Of a stretch of DNA of 64,000 nt, positions 51,684 through 62,357 are shown in pieces. The notes beneath the pieces were generated by a model. That model had not been told where the DNA came from and ran no database searches. It was given only the letters and a program-made list of their open reading frames with translations. How positions within the stretch are numbered: position 1 is the stretch's first letter; every line of letters begins with the position of its first letter. The stretch is from Bog-375 sp049587755. Lineage in GTDB: Bacteria; Acidobacteriota; Terriglobia; Bryobacterales; Bryobacteraceae. The position numbers and the translations under genes were made by a program. The stretch is taken from assembly GCA_049587755.1 (NCBI GenBank), contig JBAVEN010000026.1, positions 11,344-75,343 of the forward strand, written 5' to 3'.

Positions 51684-54226
51684 AACGCCGGCGCGCCTTG
51701 GATGGCCTGGAAGACGACATCCGCGACCACATCGAGCGCGAAACCGAGGACAACATCGAGCGCGGCATGTCCCCTGCGGAAGCGCGGCACGCGGCCCTGC
51801 GCAAGTTTGGCAATGTGACGCGCGTGATGGAAGAAACGCGCGACGTCTGGACGTGGATCTGGATCGATCAACTGCTCCAGGACCTCGGTTATAGTCTCCG
51901 CTCGCTGCGCAGGAATCCGCGCTTCGCCGCCGTGGCTGCGCTCACGCTGGCCGTTGGCATCGGCATGAACACAGCGGTGTTCAGCGTCATCAACACGGTT
52001 TTGCTGAAGCCGCTAGCGTACCCGAATCCCGAGCGCCTGGTCTGGCTGGGCGATTACGACCCAAACCTGCAGCGGGACATTGCGATGTTCCAGGACTTTT
52101 CCGACTGGCGGCAGCAGGCGCGCTCTTACGCCGGCATGGCTGCGTATGGCTACCGCCAAGCGGTGATCGGGCCCGGGGAGAGCGCCACCGATGTCACCGC
52201 GGTTTATGTGGCAGGCGATTTCTGGCGCATCACCGGCGCACGCGCGGCCGTGGGCCGCCTGTGCGGAGAGGAAGAAGCGGATTGCATCGTGCTCTCGTGG
52301 GATTTCTTCGAGCGCCAGTTCGGAGCGGACCCTCGTGTGGTTGGGCAGCCTTTGGTCATGAACGGCCACTCGGCCCGGATCGCCGGAGTGCTTCCCAGGA
52401 GCTTCCGCTTTCAGTTTCCCATGTGGTGGACCGCCGCGCATCCGCAGCCTGTCGAGGCGTACATTTCACCGCCTCCGCCAGCCGAGCGGATGGTGCAGTT
52501 CACACAAGCGGTGGCGGCGCTCAAGCCCGGAGTCAGCGTCGCGCAGGCGCAGGCGGAAATCGAAGCTCTGGAAAAACACCTTGTGCAGGCTGGCGGGCGG
52601 GAACCACCGGTCACGAAAGTGCAGGTCGGGCTGCTCCAGGAGAAACTCGCTGGCGGCTCACGGCGGGCTTTGATGGTGCTGCTGGCCGCGGGCACGTTCG
52701 TCCTGCTGATCGCAGCCGTCAACGTGGCGAACCTTCTGCTGGCTCGGGCGACGGTCCGCCGTAAGGAGGTCGCCATCCGCGCGGCGGTGGGCGCCGGACG
52801 AATGCGCGTGATGCGTCAACTGCTGGCCGAAAGCGTGCTGCTGGCGCTGGCCGGCGGCACAGCGGGACTGTTGCTGGCACGATGGGCGATTGCCATCCTG
52901 GTTCGCATCTCGCCCTACGCGATTCCACGCCTGGCGGAAGCGGCGATCGATACCCGCGTGCTCGCATTCACGCTCGGCGTCTCCCTTCTCACCGGAATCC
53001 TCTTCGGCGCGGGGCCGGCGTTTTCCCTATGGCGGGCGAATCTGCATGACGCCCTCAAGGCTGGGACGCGGAGTTCGTCGGGCCCCTCGGGCCAGCGCAC
53101 GCGGCGAATGCTGGTGGCCGTGGAAGTCTCACTCGCCATCGTCCTGCTCACCGGAGCGGGGCTGATGTTGAAGAGCTTCGCGCGGATGAACGCGCACTCG
53201 CCGGGATTCGATCCGGCAAAAGTGATCGTGATGAAGGTCCGCTTCGCCGGTCCGCAGTACAGAGAGAAGCCCGCGCTGCAGGCATATTTGCGCGAGGCGC
53301 TGCGGCGAGCGGAAGCGGCGCCCGGCGTGCAGTCGGCAGGTGTTTCCACCTGGTTCCTTTTCGACGGTGCGCCCGCATTCCCCGCCGACACCGTTCCCGG
53401 CCAGGCACACGTTATCCGTGTGAACGCGGCATCGCCGGGCTATCTGAAGGTGCTTGGTATGACGCTCAAGAAAGGGCGCTGGTTGACGGATAGCGATTCC
53501 TCGGGCGCGATGTTGAATGAGAGCATGGCGCGGCAGGCCTTCGGTGCCATCGATCCGATCGGCCGCCGGCTTTCCATTCCGCAGTCGGTGACCATCGTGG
53601 GCATTGTGGCCGATGTGAAGTACTCCAAGCTGGACGCCGCAGCGTCACCCGAAGTTTTCGTGGGCTACCAGCAGGCACCGCCGCTCCCCGCCACAGAGAT
53701 CGCCGTGCGCACGGTGGGCAATCCTGCGGCCCTGGCGCCGGCGCTGCGTAAGCTGATCTCCGATATCGACCCTTCGCAGCCTGTATACGACGTGAAGACG
53801 CTGGACCAGGCTCTGGCGGAATCGATCGCCCCGCGCCGGTTCAACCTGTTTCTGCTAGCGGCCTTCGCCGCGTCCGCGCTGGTGCTGGCGGTAGTCGGGA
53901 TCTACGGAGTGATGGCGTACTCGGTGGCGGAGCGCACGCGTGAGATCGGCGTGCGGATCGCTCTCGGCGCGCGCCGCGGCCAGGTGGCCGCGATGGTGGT
54001 GCGCGAGGCTCTGCCCACCGCGGCGGCCGGAATCGCCGCCGGGCTTGTCGCTACCTGGGCGCTGACGCGGCTGATGGCGGCGCTGCTCTATGATGTTCAG
54101 GCCACCGACCCCGAAACATTCGCGGTGGTGGCGATTCTGCTCGGGATCACGGCGCTGGCAGCTTGTGCCGGCCCGGCGCTCCGGGCGGCGTCGATTGATC
54201 CGACGGTCGCGTTGCGATATGAATAG
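51680..54226 (+). CDS. Large ABC permease of the Acidobacterial duplicated MacB type
   Basis: An 848-residue protein, GTG start. Residues 1-70 form a helical prefix (DDIRDHIERETEDNIERGMSPAEARHAALRKFG), then RNPRFAAVAALTLAVGIGMNTAVFSVINTVLLKPLAYPNPERLVWL, a periplasmic MacB domain, three or four helices (residues about 345-480), a second periplasmic domain and three final helices with AERTREIGVRIALGARRGQV. The duplicated FtsX layout is characteristic of these permeases. No ATPase is adjacent. Substrate unknown; antimicrobial or peptide efflux is possible. Confidence 0.9.
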   Translation: MKRRRALDGLEDDIRDHIERETEDNIERGMSPAEARHAALRKFGNVTRVMEETRDVWTWIWIDQLLQDLGYSLRSLRRNPRFAAVAALTLAVGIGMNTAVFSVINTVLLKPLAYPNPERLVWLGDYDPNLQRDIAMFQDFSDWRQQARSYAGMAAYGYRQAVIGPGESATDVTAVYVAGDFWRITGARAAVGRLCGEEEADCIVLSWDFFERQFGADPRVVGQPLVMNGHSARIAGVLPRSFRFQFPMWWTAAHPQPVEAYISPPPPAERMVQFTQAVAALKPGVSVAQAQAEIEALEKHLVQAGGREPPVTKVQVGLLQEKLAGGSRRALMVLLAAGTFVLLIAAVNVANLLLARATVRRKEVAIRAAVGAGRMRVMRQLLAESVLLALAGGTAGLLLARWAIAILVRISPYAIPRLAEAAIDTRVLAFTLGVSLLTGILFGAGPAFSLWRANLHDALKAGTRSSSGPSGQRTRRMLVAVEVSLAIVLLTGAGLMLKSFARMNAHSPGFDPAKVIVMKVRFAGPQYREKPALQAYLREALRRAEAAPGVQSAGVSTWFLFDGAPAFPADTVPGQAHVIRVNAASPGYLKVLGMTLKKGRWLTDSDSSGAMLNESMARQAFGAIDPIGRRLSIPQSVTIVGIVADVKYSKLDAAASPEVFVGYQQAPPLPATEIAVRTVGNPAALAPALRKLISDIDPSQPVYDVKTLDQALAESIAPRRFNLFLLAAFAASALVLAVVGIYGVMAYSVAERTREIGVRIALGARRGQVAAMVVREALPTAAAGIAAGLVATWALTRLMAALLYDVQATDPETFAVVAILLGITALAACAGPALRAASIDPTVALRYE

Positions 54227-54252
54227 CTGGCCTGGCGACCGCTCTTCTCAAT

Positions 54253-56631
54253 TCACTCCGCCCTCAGTGCTTCCATGGGGTCCACGCGGGTTGCGCGGCG
54301 CGCAGGGAGCCATGCAGCGGCCAGCGCCAGCCCCATCGCGGCGACGGCGCTGAGTAAGTACGAAACTGGATCGAGCGGTGTCACGCCCAGCAGCATCGAA
54401 CCCGCGAGCCGCGCCGCCGCTGCCAGGCCGGCGAGCCCGATCGGCACACCGATCGCCGCCATGCGCAGCGATTCGCCCATGACCAGGTGCTCGATCTGCC
54501 GCGGCCGTGCGCCCAGCGCCACGCGCAGGCCGAATTCGCGCGTCCGCCGGTTCACGGCATAGAGCAGCACGCCGAACAGGCCGGCCGCGGTCAGCAAGAC
54601 CACACTGAGACCCAACCCGCTGCTGGCGCTGGCCAAAAAGCGGTCCATCGAGAGGGCGTTGTCCAGGGTCCTCCGCAACGTGGTCGAATCATACACCCAC
54701 GCCCCTGGGTCGAATCCGCGGATTGCGGCGCGGGCTGCGCGTTCAAGCTCCGCCGGGTCGCCCGCGGTTTCCACCAGCAAGGTGATATCGCCCCTCGCTG
54801 CCTGGGCGTAGGGAAGATAGAGAAACGGCTCAGGCTGTTCGTGCAGGTCATTGGAGGGACCATCCTCGGCCACGCCCACAACCTGGCGCAGTTGGCCATC
54901 GATCCGAACCCAGTTGCCGACGGGCGCACGGTTGCCGAATATAGTGCGGGCAAACGTTTGCGACACCACCACCGTCAGCGGCGCGCTTGCGCCATCGTGG
55001 CTATCGATGCTGCGCCCGGCCAGCACACGCGTGCCCATGAGGGAAAAATAGTTGCCTGCGACGTGGTTGAGATGCACGCCCATCGGCGCCATTCCCGGGA
55101 CCTCGACCCGCGCCGTCATCCCGCCGCCGGAGCCGCTTAGCGGAAGCCGCCGCGCGTAGGTGGCCCCGCGCACGCCCGGCAGCGCGGCCAGCCGCTCGCT
55201 CACCTGGTCGCACCAGGCCGCGGGCGGAATCTTCAACTTTGGAGCCACCATCAGCGCCAGCACCTTCTTGTGCGGGTCCAGGCCTGGGCGGATTTCGGCA
55301 GCGTTGTGGAAACTGGAGAGAAACAACACCGCGACGCCGAACAGCGCCACGCTTACCGCAATCTGCGATATGACCAGCGCTTTCTGCTGCCAGCCACGCC
55401 GCCGCGCCGTCACGCCCTGAGCCTGCTTCAGCACTTCGGCGATGTTGAGCCGCGCCGCGCGGAGCGCGGGCCAAAGGCCCGAAACCAGGAGGGCAAACAG
55501 CAGCGCGCCGGCCGAAAACGCGAGCACACGGTAATCCAGCCGGATACCGTAGTCCATGAAGCGGCTCATCGCGCTGGCGAACTGGGTGACCTTCTCCATG
55601 AGAACCTGCGCCAACAGCAGGCCCAACCCGGCGCCCGCCAGGCCGATGAGAAGAGTTTCCAGCAGGAGTTGGCGCGCTACTCGCCAGCCGCCGCCGCCCA
55701 GCGCGATGCGCACGCCCAGTTCCTTGCGGCGCGCCTCGGCCTGTGCCAGCCGCAACTGAGCGACATTGGCGCAGGCCACGAACAGGATCAACCCGAAGAC
55801 GGCCATCATCCCGCCGCCGAATATCACGTCGTCCTTCCAACGCACGAGGCACTCGACCGACGTTCCCGCAACGCCACGCGGTGCGGGCTTGTGTTTTCCA
55901 GGACCGCGGATGGCGGCGTCGAGCTCCGCCGCGGCGCGCGCCGCGGTCAGCGGAGCGCGGAATCGCGCGGCAATCTCGAACTGGCTCTCGCGCGATTGCT
56001 CTTCCTCCCGATTCCCCAGCGTGTGGAACCAGGCGTCCGTGCTCACCCAGACGCTAACCAGAATGCCCCGTTCGAGACCGGTGAACGCCTCCGGCATTAC
56101 GCCCGCCACCAGGAATGCCCGGCCGTTGAGCAACACGGTCTTGCCGACGATCTGCGGGTCACTCGAGAAATGCGTCTGCCACAGCCGGTAACCCAGCACG
56201 GTCTCCGGCCTTCCTTCGGCCTCGCCCAGCGAGGCCCGGCCCAACGCTGCCTTCACTCCCAACACTTGAAAAAAGTTGGGCGACGCTGGTTGGATGATCA
56301 CGAAGTCGCTCGCGTCGCCGACCTGAACGCCGCGGCGGTCCGAGACCACAAGCTCCGCGCGGCCTTCCAGCGCCTTGGCCATATCGAGATAATCCGGCCA
56401 GCCGTACATCACATAGTTGCCGTCGTCGCCGCGCGAAGTCACTGACCACAGCTCCTGCGGTTTCTCTACCGGCAGGGGCCGCAAGAAGGCTGCATCGCCG
56501 ACGGCGAACAGACCAGTGGTCAAACCAATCCCCAGAGAGATCGAAAGCACGGCCAACGCCGTGGCGCCCGGATTCTTCGCGAGCAGACGAAGAGCCAGAC
56601 GCAGGTCGCGGATCCATTCAGCGGGTGACAT
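54253..56631 (-). CDS. Large ABC permease, duplicated MacB/FtsX type
   Basis: A 792-residue permease: LRLALRLLAKNPGATALAVLSISLGIGLTTGLFAVGDAAFLRPLP at the start, a periplasmic domain, helices near residues 270-420 with AQLRLAQAEARRKELGVRIALGGG, a second periplasmic domain and terminal helices with NRRTREFGLRVALGARPRQIEHLV. It lacks the helical prefix domain of its convergent paralogue at 51680, from which its stop is 26 bases away. No ATPase or PadR gene is adjacent. Confidence 0.9.
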   Translation of the reverse strand: MSPAEWIRDLRLALRLLAKNPGATALAVLSISLGIGLTTGLFAVGDAAFLRPLPVEKPQELWSVTSRGDDGNYVMYGWPDYLDMAKALEGRAELVVSDRRGVQVGDASDFVIIQPASPNFFQVLGVKAALGRASLGEAEGRPETVLGYRLWQTHFSSDPQIVGKTVLLNGRAFLVAGVMPEAFTGLERGILVSVWVSTDAWFHTLGNREEEQSRESQFEIAARFRAPLTAARAAAELDAAIRGPGKHKPAPRGVAGTSVECLVRWKDDVIFGGGMMAVFGLILFVACANVAQLRLAQAEARRKELGVRIALGGGGWRVARQLLLETLLIGLAGAGLGLLLAQVLMEKVTQFASAMSRFMDYGIRLDYRVLAFSAGALLFALLVSGLWPALRAARLNIAEVLKQAQGVTARRRGWQQKALVISQIAVSVALFGVAVLFLSSFHNAAEIRPGLDPHKKVLALMVAPKLKIPPAAWCDQVSERLAALPGVRGATYARRLPLSGSGGGMTARVEVPGMAPMGVHLNHVAGNYFSLMGTRVLAGRSIDSHDGASAPLTVVVSQTFARTIFGNRAPVGNWVRIDGQLRQVVGVAEDGPSNDLHEQPEPFLYLPYAQAARGDITLLVETAGDPAELERAARAAIRGFDPGAWVYDSTTLRRTLDNALSMDRFLASASSGLGLSVVLLTAAGLFGVLLYAVNRRTREFGLRVALGARPRQIEHLVMGESLRMAAIGVPIGLAGLAAAARLAGSMLLGVTPLDPVSYLLSAVAAMGLALAAAWLPARRATRVDPMEALRAE

Positions 56632-56844
56632 AAAAGGAAATTATGTGCAATTCAAAGACCAGGCCTAACCCATTAGAATTAACAGCGTTTGAGTTTTTAT
56701 TATCTGAAAACAGTCCGGGCCGTCCGCTTTTGGGAAAGGGCGGTGTACGCATGAAACTGGCAAGGCCTCGGACTCTGAGGAAATCCGCCGGCGTCCTGAC
56801 GTAAGGGGTACACGGTGAGAGGTCTTCAGCCCGGAGGGCGTCAG

Positions 56845-56998
56845 AAAATAGCCCACGGCGTCAGCCGTGTGGAAGACCGATGTTTCACCTCCCAGCCCCG
56901 GAACGGGGCGAAACAGCGCTGATGGAAGGGCCTTACGCCCCGTACCGGGCCTTTACCCATCGCCGTGAATACCCGCGGCTGACGCCCTGGGCTATTTT
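56845..56998. repeat. Element of about 154 bases with long terminal inverted repeats
   Basis: AAAATAGCCCACGGCGTCAG (from 56845) is matched in opposite orientation at 56976-56998, about 22 of 23 positions. Inside are small palindromes (CCCCGGAACGGGG at about 56894). No open frame fits within, so it cannot encode a transposase; it resembles a miniature mobile or REP-type element. It lies in the 439-base gene-free space between the permease and the GH94-like gene. Confidence 0.6.
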
Positions 56999-57070
56999 CT
57001 TTCGCTCCCCCGGAACTGGACTTCGCACCTGATGTTGGAACCCCCGCTCCACTCTATTGAGCTCAGGCTG

Positions 57071-59858
57071 TTACCCCAGCCGCCAGCGCAGCGCCTTCCC
57101 GGCTTCGCTCCTACCCGCAAGCTCCAGCGTCCCATCCGCCGCTTTCGCCGGCGTCACACGAACTCCGTTGACTTCCGCGTGAGTCAACCGTGCCGCTTGT
57201 TCACTCGGCAGCCAGATTTCGATCTTCCACGAACCCGCTTGCGATGGCTGATACCAGCCCTCGTAGGAACCGCCGGCCGATTTGATGACGCCAATCAGCG
57301 GCGATTCGAACCGGTACGATTCCACCGGCAGGCCGAGCCGCAGCGCCAGGCCGCTTTCGGTGAAATCGAGTCCGATCAGCTTGGCCGCCGAATAGAGCGA
57401 GCAGGCGTGAGAATGCAAGTTGAGCACCGGAAAATCCGTGTAATGCAGGTACAGGTTATTGACTGTCTCGCCCGCGTGCTTGCTGAGCGTGGAGTTATAA
57501 GTGTCGGGTCCGCTCAACACGCCGTACCAGATATCGGGATAGTTCTCGGCGTGGCAGGCCAGCGAATTCTTCTTCCATTCGTCCCACGCCATCGCCGGAT
57601 CGTGCCGCGCCAGCGCCCAGACCAGCGTTTGGTTGAGGGAAGGCCATATGCCGCCGCTGACCGAAGTTCCCGGCTCCCATGGGCCGCCTTTCGGCGCATC
57701 CGGCCCCGGTCCCATCTGCACCGCGCCGATAGGCGAGGGGCGGCGCAGTAACTCGTCCATGACGCGCACTAACTCGCGGCTTTGCTCGGGCGTAGTAACT
57801 CCCGCCAGCAGCGCCCAAGGCTGTGGCTCCAGCCACAGCGTGCTTTCTCCCACCCATCCCAGCGTCGGCCCGAGCCAGGCGCGGCGCAGCCACTTACCCG
57901 TCCACTGTTGGGCAGCCGCGGCACGCTGCGCGTCAGCGCTTCTGCGCACCTGCGCCGCCAGGTCCGCTTCGCCCGCATAAGTCAGCAGTCGTGCGTATAG
58001 GTCGAAAACCCAGGCCGCCATGGCCGAGTTCAGCACGCTCTCGCCCTGCGCGACGCATTCCGCGAAGGCCCGCTGCGCCCACACGCTCAGCAGGCCATCG
58101 TTCCAATCGTCATTCAGCATGCGCATCAGGCCGTGCGCGCCCACTCCCACGCCATCCACTTCATGCCGGTAGCACCGTTCGAGCAGCTTGCGCACCCGCT
58201 CTTTCCCGGCGGAGGGTCCGTAAAGCGGGAAGGTAGGAACTTCCTGGTCGAGGAACTCGAGGTCGCGGGAAGCCAGCACGTATTCGCTCGCCGTCCACAG
58301 CAGCCACAGTGGCATATCGCTTGAGTTATCCGTCACCATCGGGCTCACCGCGCCATGGCCGACGATGGCGTACGGAATGGACCCATCCGGGCGAACCTCT
58401 TTCAGTGTGTACCGCAGAACCGTCTTGACAATTTCGGGATCGCTGAATAGGAAAGGCAGGCAATGCTGCAGCGGGTCGCGCGCCGCGCCCTGGAATCCCA
58501 TCGCGTATTGATAAATGCCGTTCTGGTTGAGAATGTGCTCGTGGAAGTAATCGTCGTAAGTCAGGCTGCTGCGAAGGCAATAGTGATTCCAGATGGTCTC
58601 GCGCTCCACCCACGGGTCGGAGGAGACGCTGAAACGCATCCCACTCTTCTTCCACTCGGTGCTCGAGTCTTTCCAGGTAGTGGCGGCACGCGATTCGTAT
58701 TTCCCGATCAACGGTGCGAGCTCGAAGCCAGCCGGCAAGTACCCATAGAGGAAATACATCGTTTTTTCTTGACCGGGCGCCAGGCTGATGGCCCGCTCGA
58801 TCAGCAGGGCGCTTTCCGGACCGTTCGACGCCAAGTCTCCATCCAAGGGTCGGCCGATGCCATCCGGTTTTGCTGCGCCGCCCGATCCGAAAAACGCCTT
58901 GCCGTTGCTGCTGAACCCGCTGGCTGGCGCATCGAGCGATATCAGAAAAGTAGCCGGAGGGTTTAGATCGTCCCAGGAAGCCTCCGGCACGTTTTCCGGA
59001 ACCGCTCCCAGAAAAGCGTTGGGATGCGCCGCCAGATTCGCCTTCGCCCGCTGCCAAGCGGCTTCTTCCTCTGCCGCGCGCCCGAGGAAGTGCTTCGATT
59101 CCGTCAAGCCGCGGTTGCCGTCCAGAACGCGAACACGGTGAGTGAACCGCTGGCCGAAGCGGCGGCGCTGAGCCACCGGATTGCCCAACCCTGCAAACTG
59201 CTCCACGAAAGGACGGAAGGAGAACTCGTAAACCAGCGAGCCCCAATACTCGACCCATCGCAAAGCGGCCTGAGCCGCGCCGTGATTGGTGATCGTCACC
59301 TGCGAGAGCAGCAGGGGATCATCGCCGAACGGCGCACAGATCACCTGATCGACGCTGTAATTGCCGCGTGCCACCTTCTTGCGCAGATAGCCAGCGCCGA
59401 AGACGCGGTCGAAACTTGCGCCATCTTGCGGATACAACGTGCTTAGCGTCTCGTTGCCATCGGTGAGGTAACCGAAGCCGCCCGCGAACTGGCTCATCTC
59501 CGGCAGGTAATCGTTCAAAAACTTAGGCGCGCCTTCATCCTGGCGCACGCGTACATGGCCGTAGTTGGAGACGATGGCGGTGATGCGGTCATTACCCACC
59601 TGGTGCACGTGGTCGGTAGCCGACAAGATGCCTGGAGTCACCGGAGTAACCGCCCGCGGATCGGTGGCCTGGTCGCAGGTGTAATGAAATGCAGGCAGGC
59701 CGAACTCGTCGGTGATCCATTCGCCAAAGTGACCCGAGCCATAAGCCTTGGCCGCGCCGCCGCCAGTCTGCCCGGCCGCCAGCGCCGAAACCGCGCCCGG
59801 TGCGGCAAGAGCCCCAACCGGTCGAAGTCATCACGAAACGTCTGCGGTCCATTTCCAT
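57071..59858 (-). CDS. GH94-like phosphorylase/glycosyl hydrolase with apparent frameshift near the start
   Basis: From 59641 to 57071 one frame encodes 856 residues of a cellobiose-phosphorylase-like protein with an N-terminal beta-domain, an (alpha/alpha)6 barrel and the catalytic-region motif NDDWNDGL. The sequence upstream is clearly coding in another register: from ATG 59858, MEMDRRRFVMTSTGW is a twin-arginine start, and after a one-base shift within a run of four C (59812-59815, plus strand) the frame continues ALAAPGAVSALAAGQ ... FGEWITDEFGLPAFHY into the main frame. Removing one base would give a complete Tat-exported enzyme. Either the gene is disrupted or there is a base error. Confidence 0.8.
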
Positions 59859-59880
59859 AATTTCCCACTCCAGAGCATCG

Positions 59881-59950
59881 GTGGGGCAGGCTTCAGCCTG
59901 CCAACGCCCGCTTGCGGGCGCAACCATTCGGAGCCGCGACCGTCAGGGGC
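59881..59950. repeat. GTGGGGCAG and CCTGACGG dispersed repeats
   Basis: GTGGGGCAGGCTTCAGCCTG (59881) contains a palindrome, and AACGCCCGCTTGCGGGCG (from 59903) another. At 59928-59950 the reverse of the CCTGACGG repeat occurs. The stretch lies between the SDR stop and the GH94-like start. Confidence 0.55.
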
Positions 59951-59984
59951 GGTCGTACAACAACAACGCGAGGCACCCCGCCCC

Positions 59985-60734
59985 CTACGCCGCCGTCCAG
60001 CCGCCGTCGATGGTTGGCGTCGCGCCGGTCACGAACGCGGCTTCATCGGAACACAGATACAGCGCCATGGCGGCGATTTCCTCGGGCCGCCCCATCCGTC
60101 CCACCGGCTGGCGCGCGTGCAGCTCCGCCCGCACCTTTTCCTTCTCGTGCTTGTGAAACTTTTCGAGATACGCTTCCACGAAGGGCGTTTCCACGGTACC
60201 CGGGCAGATGCAGTTTACGCGCACGCGGCCCGCGTAATCCACCGCTAACTGCCGGGTCAGCGCCACCACCGCACCTTTGGTGGCGCAATAGGCGAAGCGC
60301 CGTTTGACGCCGATCAGCCCGGCCACCGAGCCGATGTTGACGATCGTTCCTCGCGATTCCAGCAGCTTCGGCATTGCCGCCTTGGTTACCAGAAACATGC
60401 CCTCCACGTTGACGCGCAGCAGCTTCTCGAAGTCCGTCCGGCTCGTCTCCTCAATCCCGCCCACCAGGCCGATGCCGGCATTGTTGACCAGAATATCGAG
60501 CGCCTCGATCGCACCCACGCCTGCGTGGACCGCCTCTTCATCGGTGATGTCGAGGATCAGCACTCGCGCGCCGCCGATTTCGACGGCCAGGGCCCGGGCG
60601 CGGTCGCCATCGATATCGGCGATGGTCACCTCCGCGCCCGCCTCCGCCAGCGTGCGGCACGTGGCTTCGCCGATCCCGCTCGCGCCGCCTGTCACCAGCG
60701 CTTTGCGCCCGTCCAACCGAAACGGAGTCTTCAT
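59985..60734 (-). CDS. Short-chain dehydrogenase/reductase
   Basis: A 249-residue classical SDR: cofactor loop VTGGASGIGEA, DIDGD at the end of strand two (NAD preference likely), NNAG, catalytic Ser in NIGSVAG, Tyr-Lys in FAYCATKGAV, and CPGTVETPFVEAYL with DGGWTA at the end. Similar proteins oxidise sugars or sugar acids such as 2-keto-3-deoxy-L-fuconate, but the substrate cannot be assigned. Position between two glycoside-active enzymes favours a sugar substrate. ATG 60734 chosen; a GTG precedes it. Confidence 0.9.
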   Translation of the reverse strand: MKTPFRLDGRKALVTGGASGIGEATCRTLAEAGAEVTIADIDGDRARALAVEIGGARVLILDITDEEAVHAGVGAIEALDILVNNAGIGLVGGIEETSRTDFEKLLRVNVEGMFLVTKAAMPKLLESRGTIVNIGSVAGLIGVKRRFAYCATKGAVVALTRQLAVDYAGRVRVNCICPGTVETPFVEAYLEKFHKHEKEKVRAELHARQPVGRMGRPEEIAAMALYLCSDEAAFVTGATPTIDGGWTAA

Positions 60735-61018
60735 CACACCCGAATTGTAGCGCCACTGTGGCGCGGGACAGACGATCGGTTTGTGTCGTCTGTTCCCATG
60801 GTCGGAACGGCCACCAAAGCCGATGAAAAAAACACGTGGACGGCCCGCGCCGGTTTTTGTAGGGGCCGGGCATGCCCGGCCCGCGCCGGGTGCGCATGTC
60901 TTTGGAGAGTGTCATGTTTCGCGCTTCGTCCTACCAATACCCGCGCTGTGAGACTATAAGTAGCCGGGGCGGTTGCCGGCAACGGCCCCGCCCGTTTTCC
61001 TCAAAGGAGCCAAGTGAC

Positions 61019-62191
61019 ATGAGAAGAGCATTCTTCCTTACGATCCTGATGTTCGGTGGCAGCAGTCTGTTCGCGCTCGATAACGGCCTGGCCCGCACCC
61101 CGCCGATGGGCTGGAACAGTTGGAACAAATTCGCCTGCAATGTGAGCGAGAGTCTGATCCGCGAAGCCGCCGACGCCATCGTCGCCACGGGTATGAAGGA
61201 TGCCGGCTATCAGTATGTGGTCATCGATGATTGCTGGCAGGTTTCGCGCGACGCCGAGGGCAACATCGTGCCCGACGCCAAGCGGTTCCCTAGCGGCATG
61301 ATGGCGCTGGCCGGCTATATCCATTCCAAAGGGCTGAAGTTCGGCATCTACTCGGACGCCGGCACCGGCACTTGCCAGAACCGCCCCGGCGGCCGCGGCT
61401 ATGAGTTTCAGGATGCACGCCAGTACGCCGCCTGGGGCGTCGACTACCTGAAGTACGACTGGTGCAACACCTCGACGCAGAATTCCATCGCGTCTTATTC
61501 CCTGATGCGCGACGCTCTCGCCAAGTCCGGACGGCCCATCGTCTTCAGCATCTGCGAATGGGGCTCAACCAAGCCGTGGCTCTGGGCCAAGGATGTCGGC
61601 AATCTCTGGCGCACCACCGGCGATATCCAGGACAAGTGGGACATCAAGCTCAAGTGGGGCGGCAATGGCGTGGTCCAGATCCTCGACCTCCAGGACGGCA
61701 TCGAGGACGCTTCCGGCCCCGGCCATTGGAACGATCCCGACATGCTCGAGGTCGGCAACGGCGGCATGACCCCCACCGAATATCGCGCCCACTTCAGCAT
61801 GTGGTGCCTGATGGCTGCGCCGCTGATGGCCGGCAACGATGTCCGCAGCATGACCGATGAGATCCGCTCCATCCTCACCAATAAGGAAGTGATTGCGGTG
61901 GACCAGGACCCGCTTGGCTACCAGGGCCGAAGAGTGAAGCGCGATGGCGCCAGCGAGATCTGGTCCAAGCAGATGGCCGATGGCAGCCGCACCGTGGCGC
62001 TGCTCAATCGCGGCGCCTCGGAAACCGACATCCGCGTGGCCTGGACCGATATCGGCTACCCGGACTCGCTCTCCGCCGCGGTCCGCGATCTCTGGGCGCA
62101 CCAGGACCTGGGCTCGCACCAGGGCGGCTTTTCGGCCAAGGTGCCCAGCCACGGCGTGGTGATGGTGACCGTCCGCCCCGGCGTACACTAA
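61019..62191 (+). CDS. Alpha-galactosidase, GH27
   Basis: A 390-residue secreted enzyme with signal peptide FFLTILMFGGSSLFA. NGLARTPPMGWNSWNKFACNVSE is the GH27 opening, YLKYDWCN contains the nucleophile Asp147, and HWNDPDMLEVGNGGMT the acid/base Asp (239 or 241). A short C-terminal beta-sandwich follows the barrel. It cleaves terminal alpha-galactose from plant or microbial polysaccharides. ATG 61019 is preceded by AAAGGAGCC. The 284 bases upstream contain a palindromic GGGCCGGGCATGCCCGGCCC-type repeat and no gene. Confidence 0.95.
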   Translation: MRRAFFLTILMFGGSSLFALDNGLARTPPMGWNSWNKFACNVSESLIREAADAIVATGMKDAGYQYVVIDDCWQVSRDAEGNIVPDAKRFPSGMMALAGYIHSKGLKFGIYSDAGTGTCQNRPGGRGYEFQDARQYAAWGVDYLKYDWCNTSTQNSIASYSLMRDALAKSGRPIVFSICEWGSTKPWLWAKDVGNLWRTTGDIQDKWDIKLKWGGNGVVQILDLQDGIEDASGPGHWNDPDMLEVGNGGMTPTEYRAHFSMWCLMAAPLMAGNDVRSMTDEIRSILTNKEVIAVDQDPLGYQGRRVKRDGASEIWSKQMADGSRTVALLNRGASETDIRVAWTDIGYPDSLSAAVRDLWAHQDLGSHQGGFSAKVPSHGVVMVTVRPGVH

Positions 62192-62357
62192 GGAACCGGC
62201 TGGAGGGGCCGGTCACAGCCCGACCCACTTTTCTTAACTCGTGAACGGCCAACGGCTTGCTGCTCCCCGGCCCCGTTCTCCAAGGCCATCGCGGTATTCC
62301 AGGGGAGATAATCACATCGGAGGCAGTCTCATTTCCTCTTCCGCTGAAGGCCAACCT

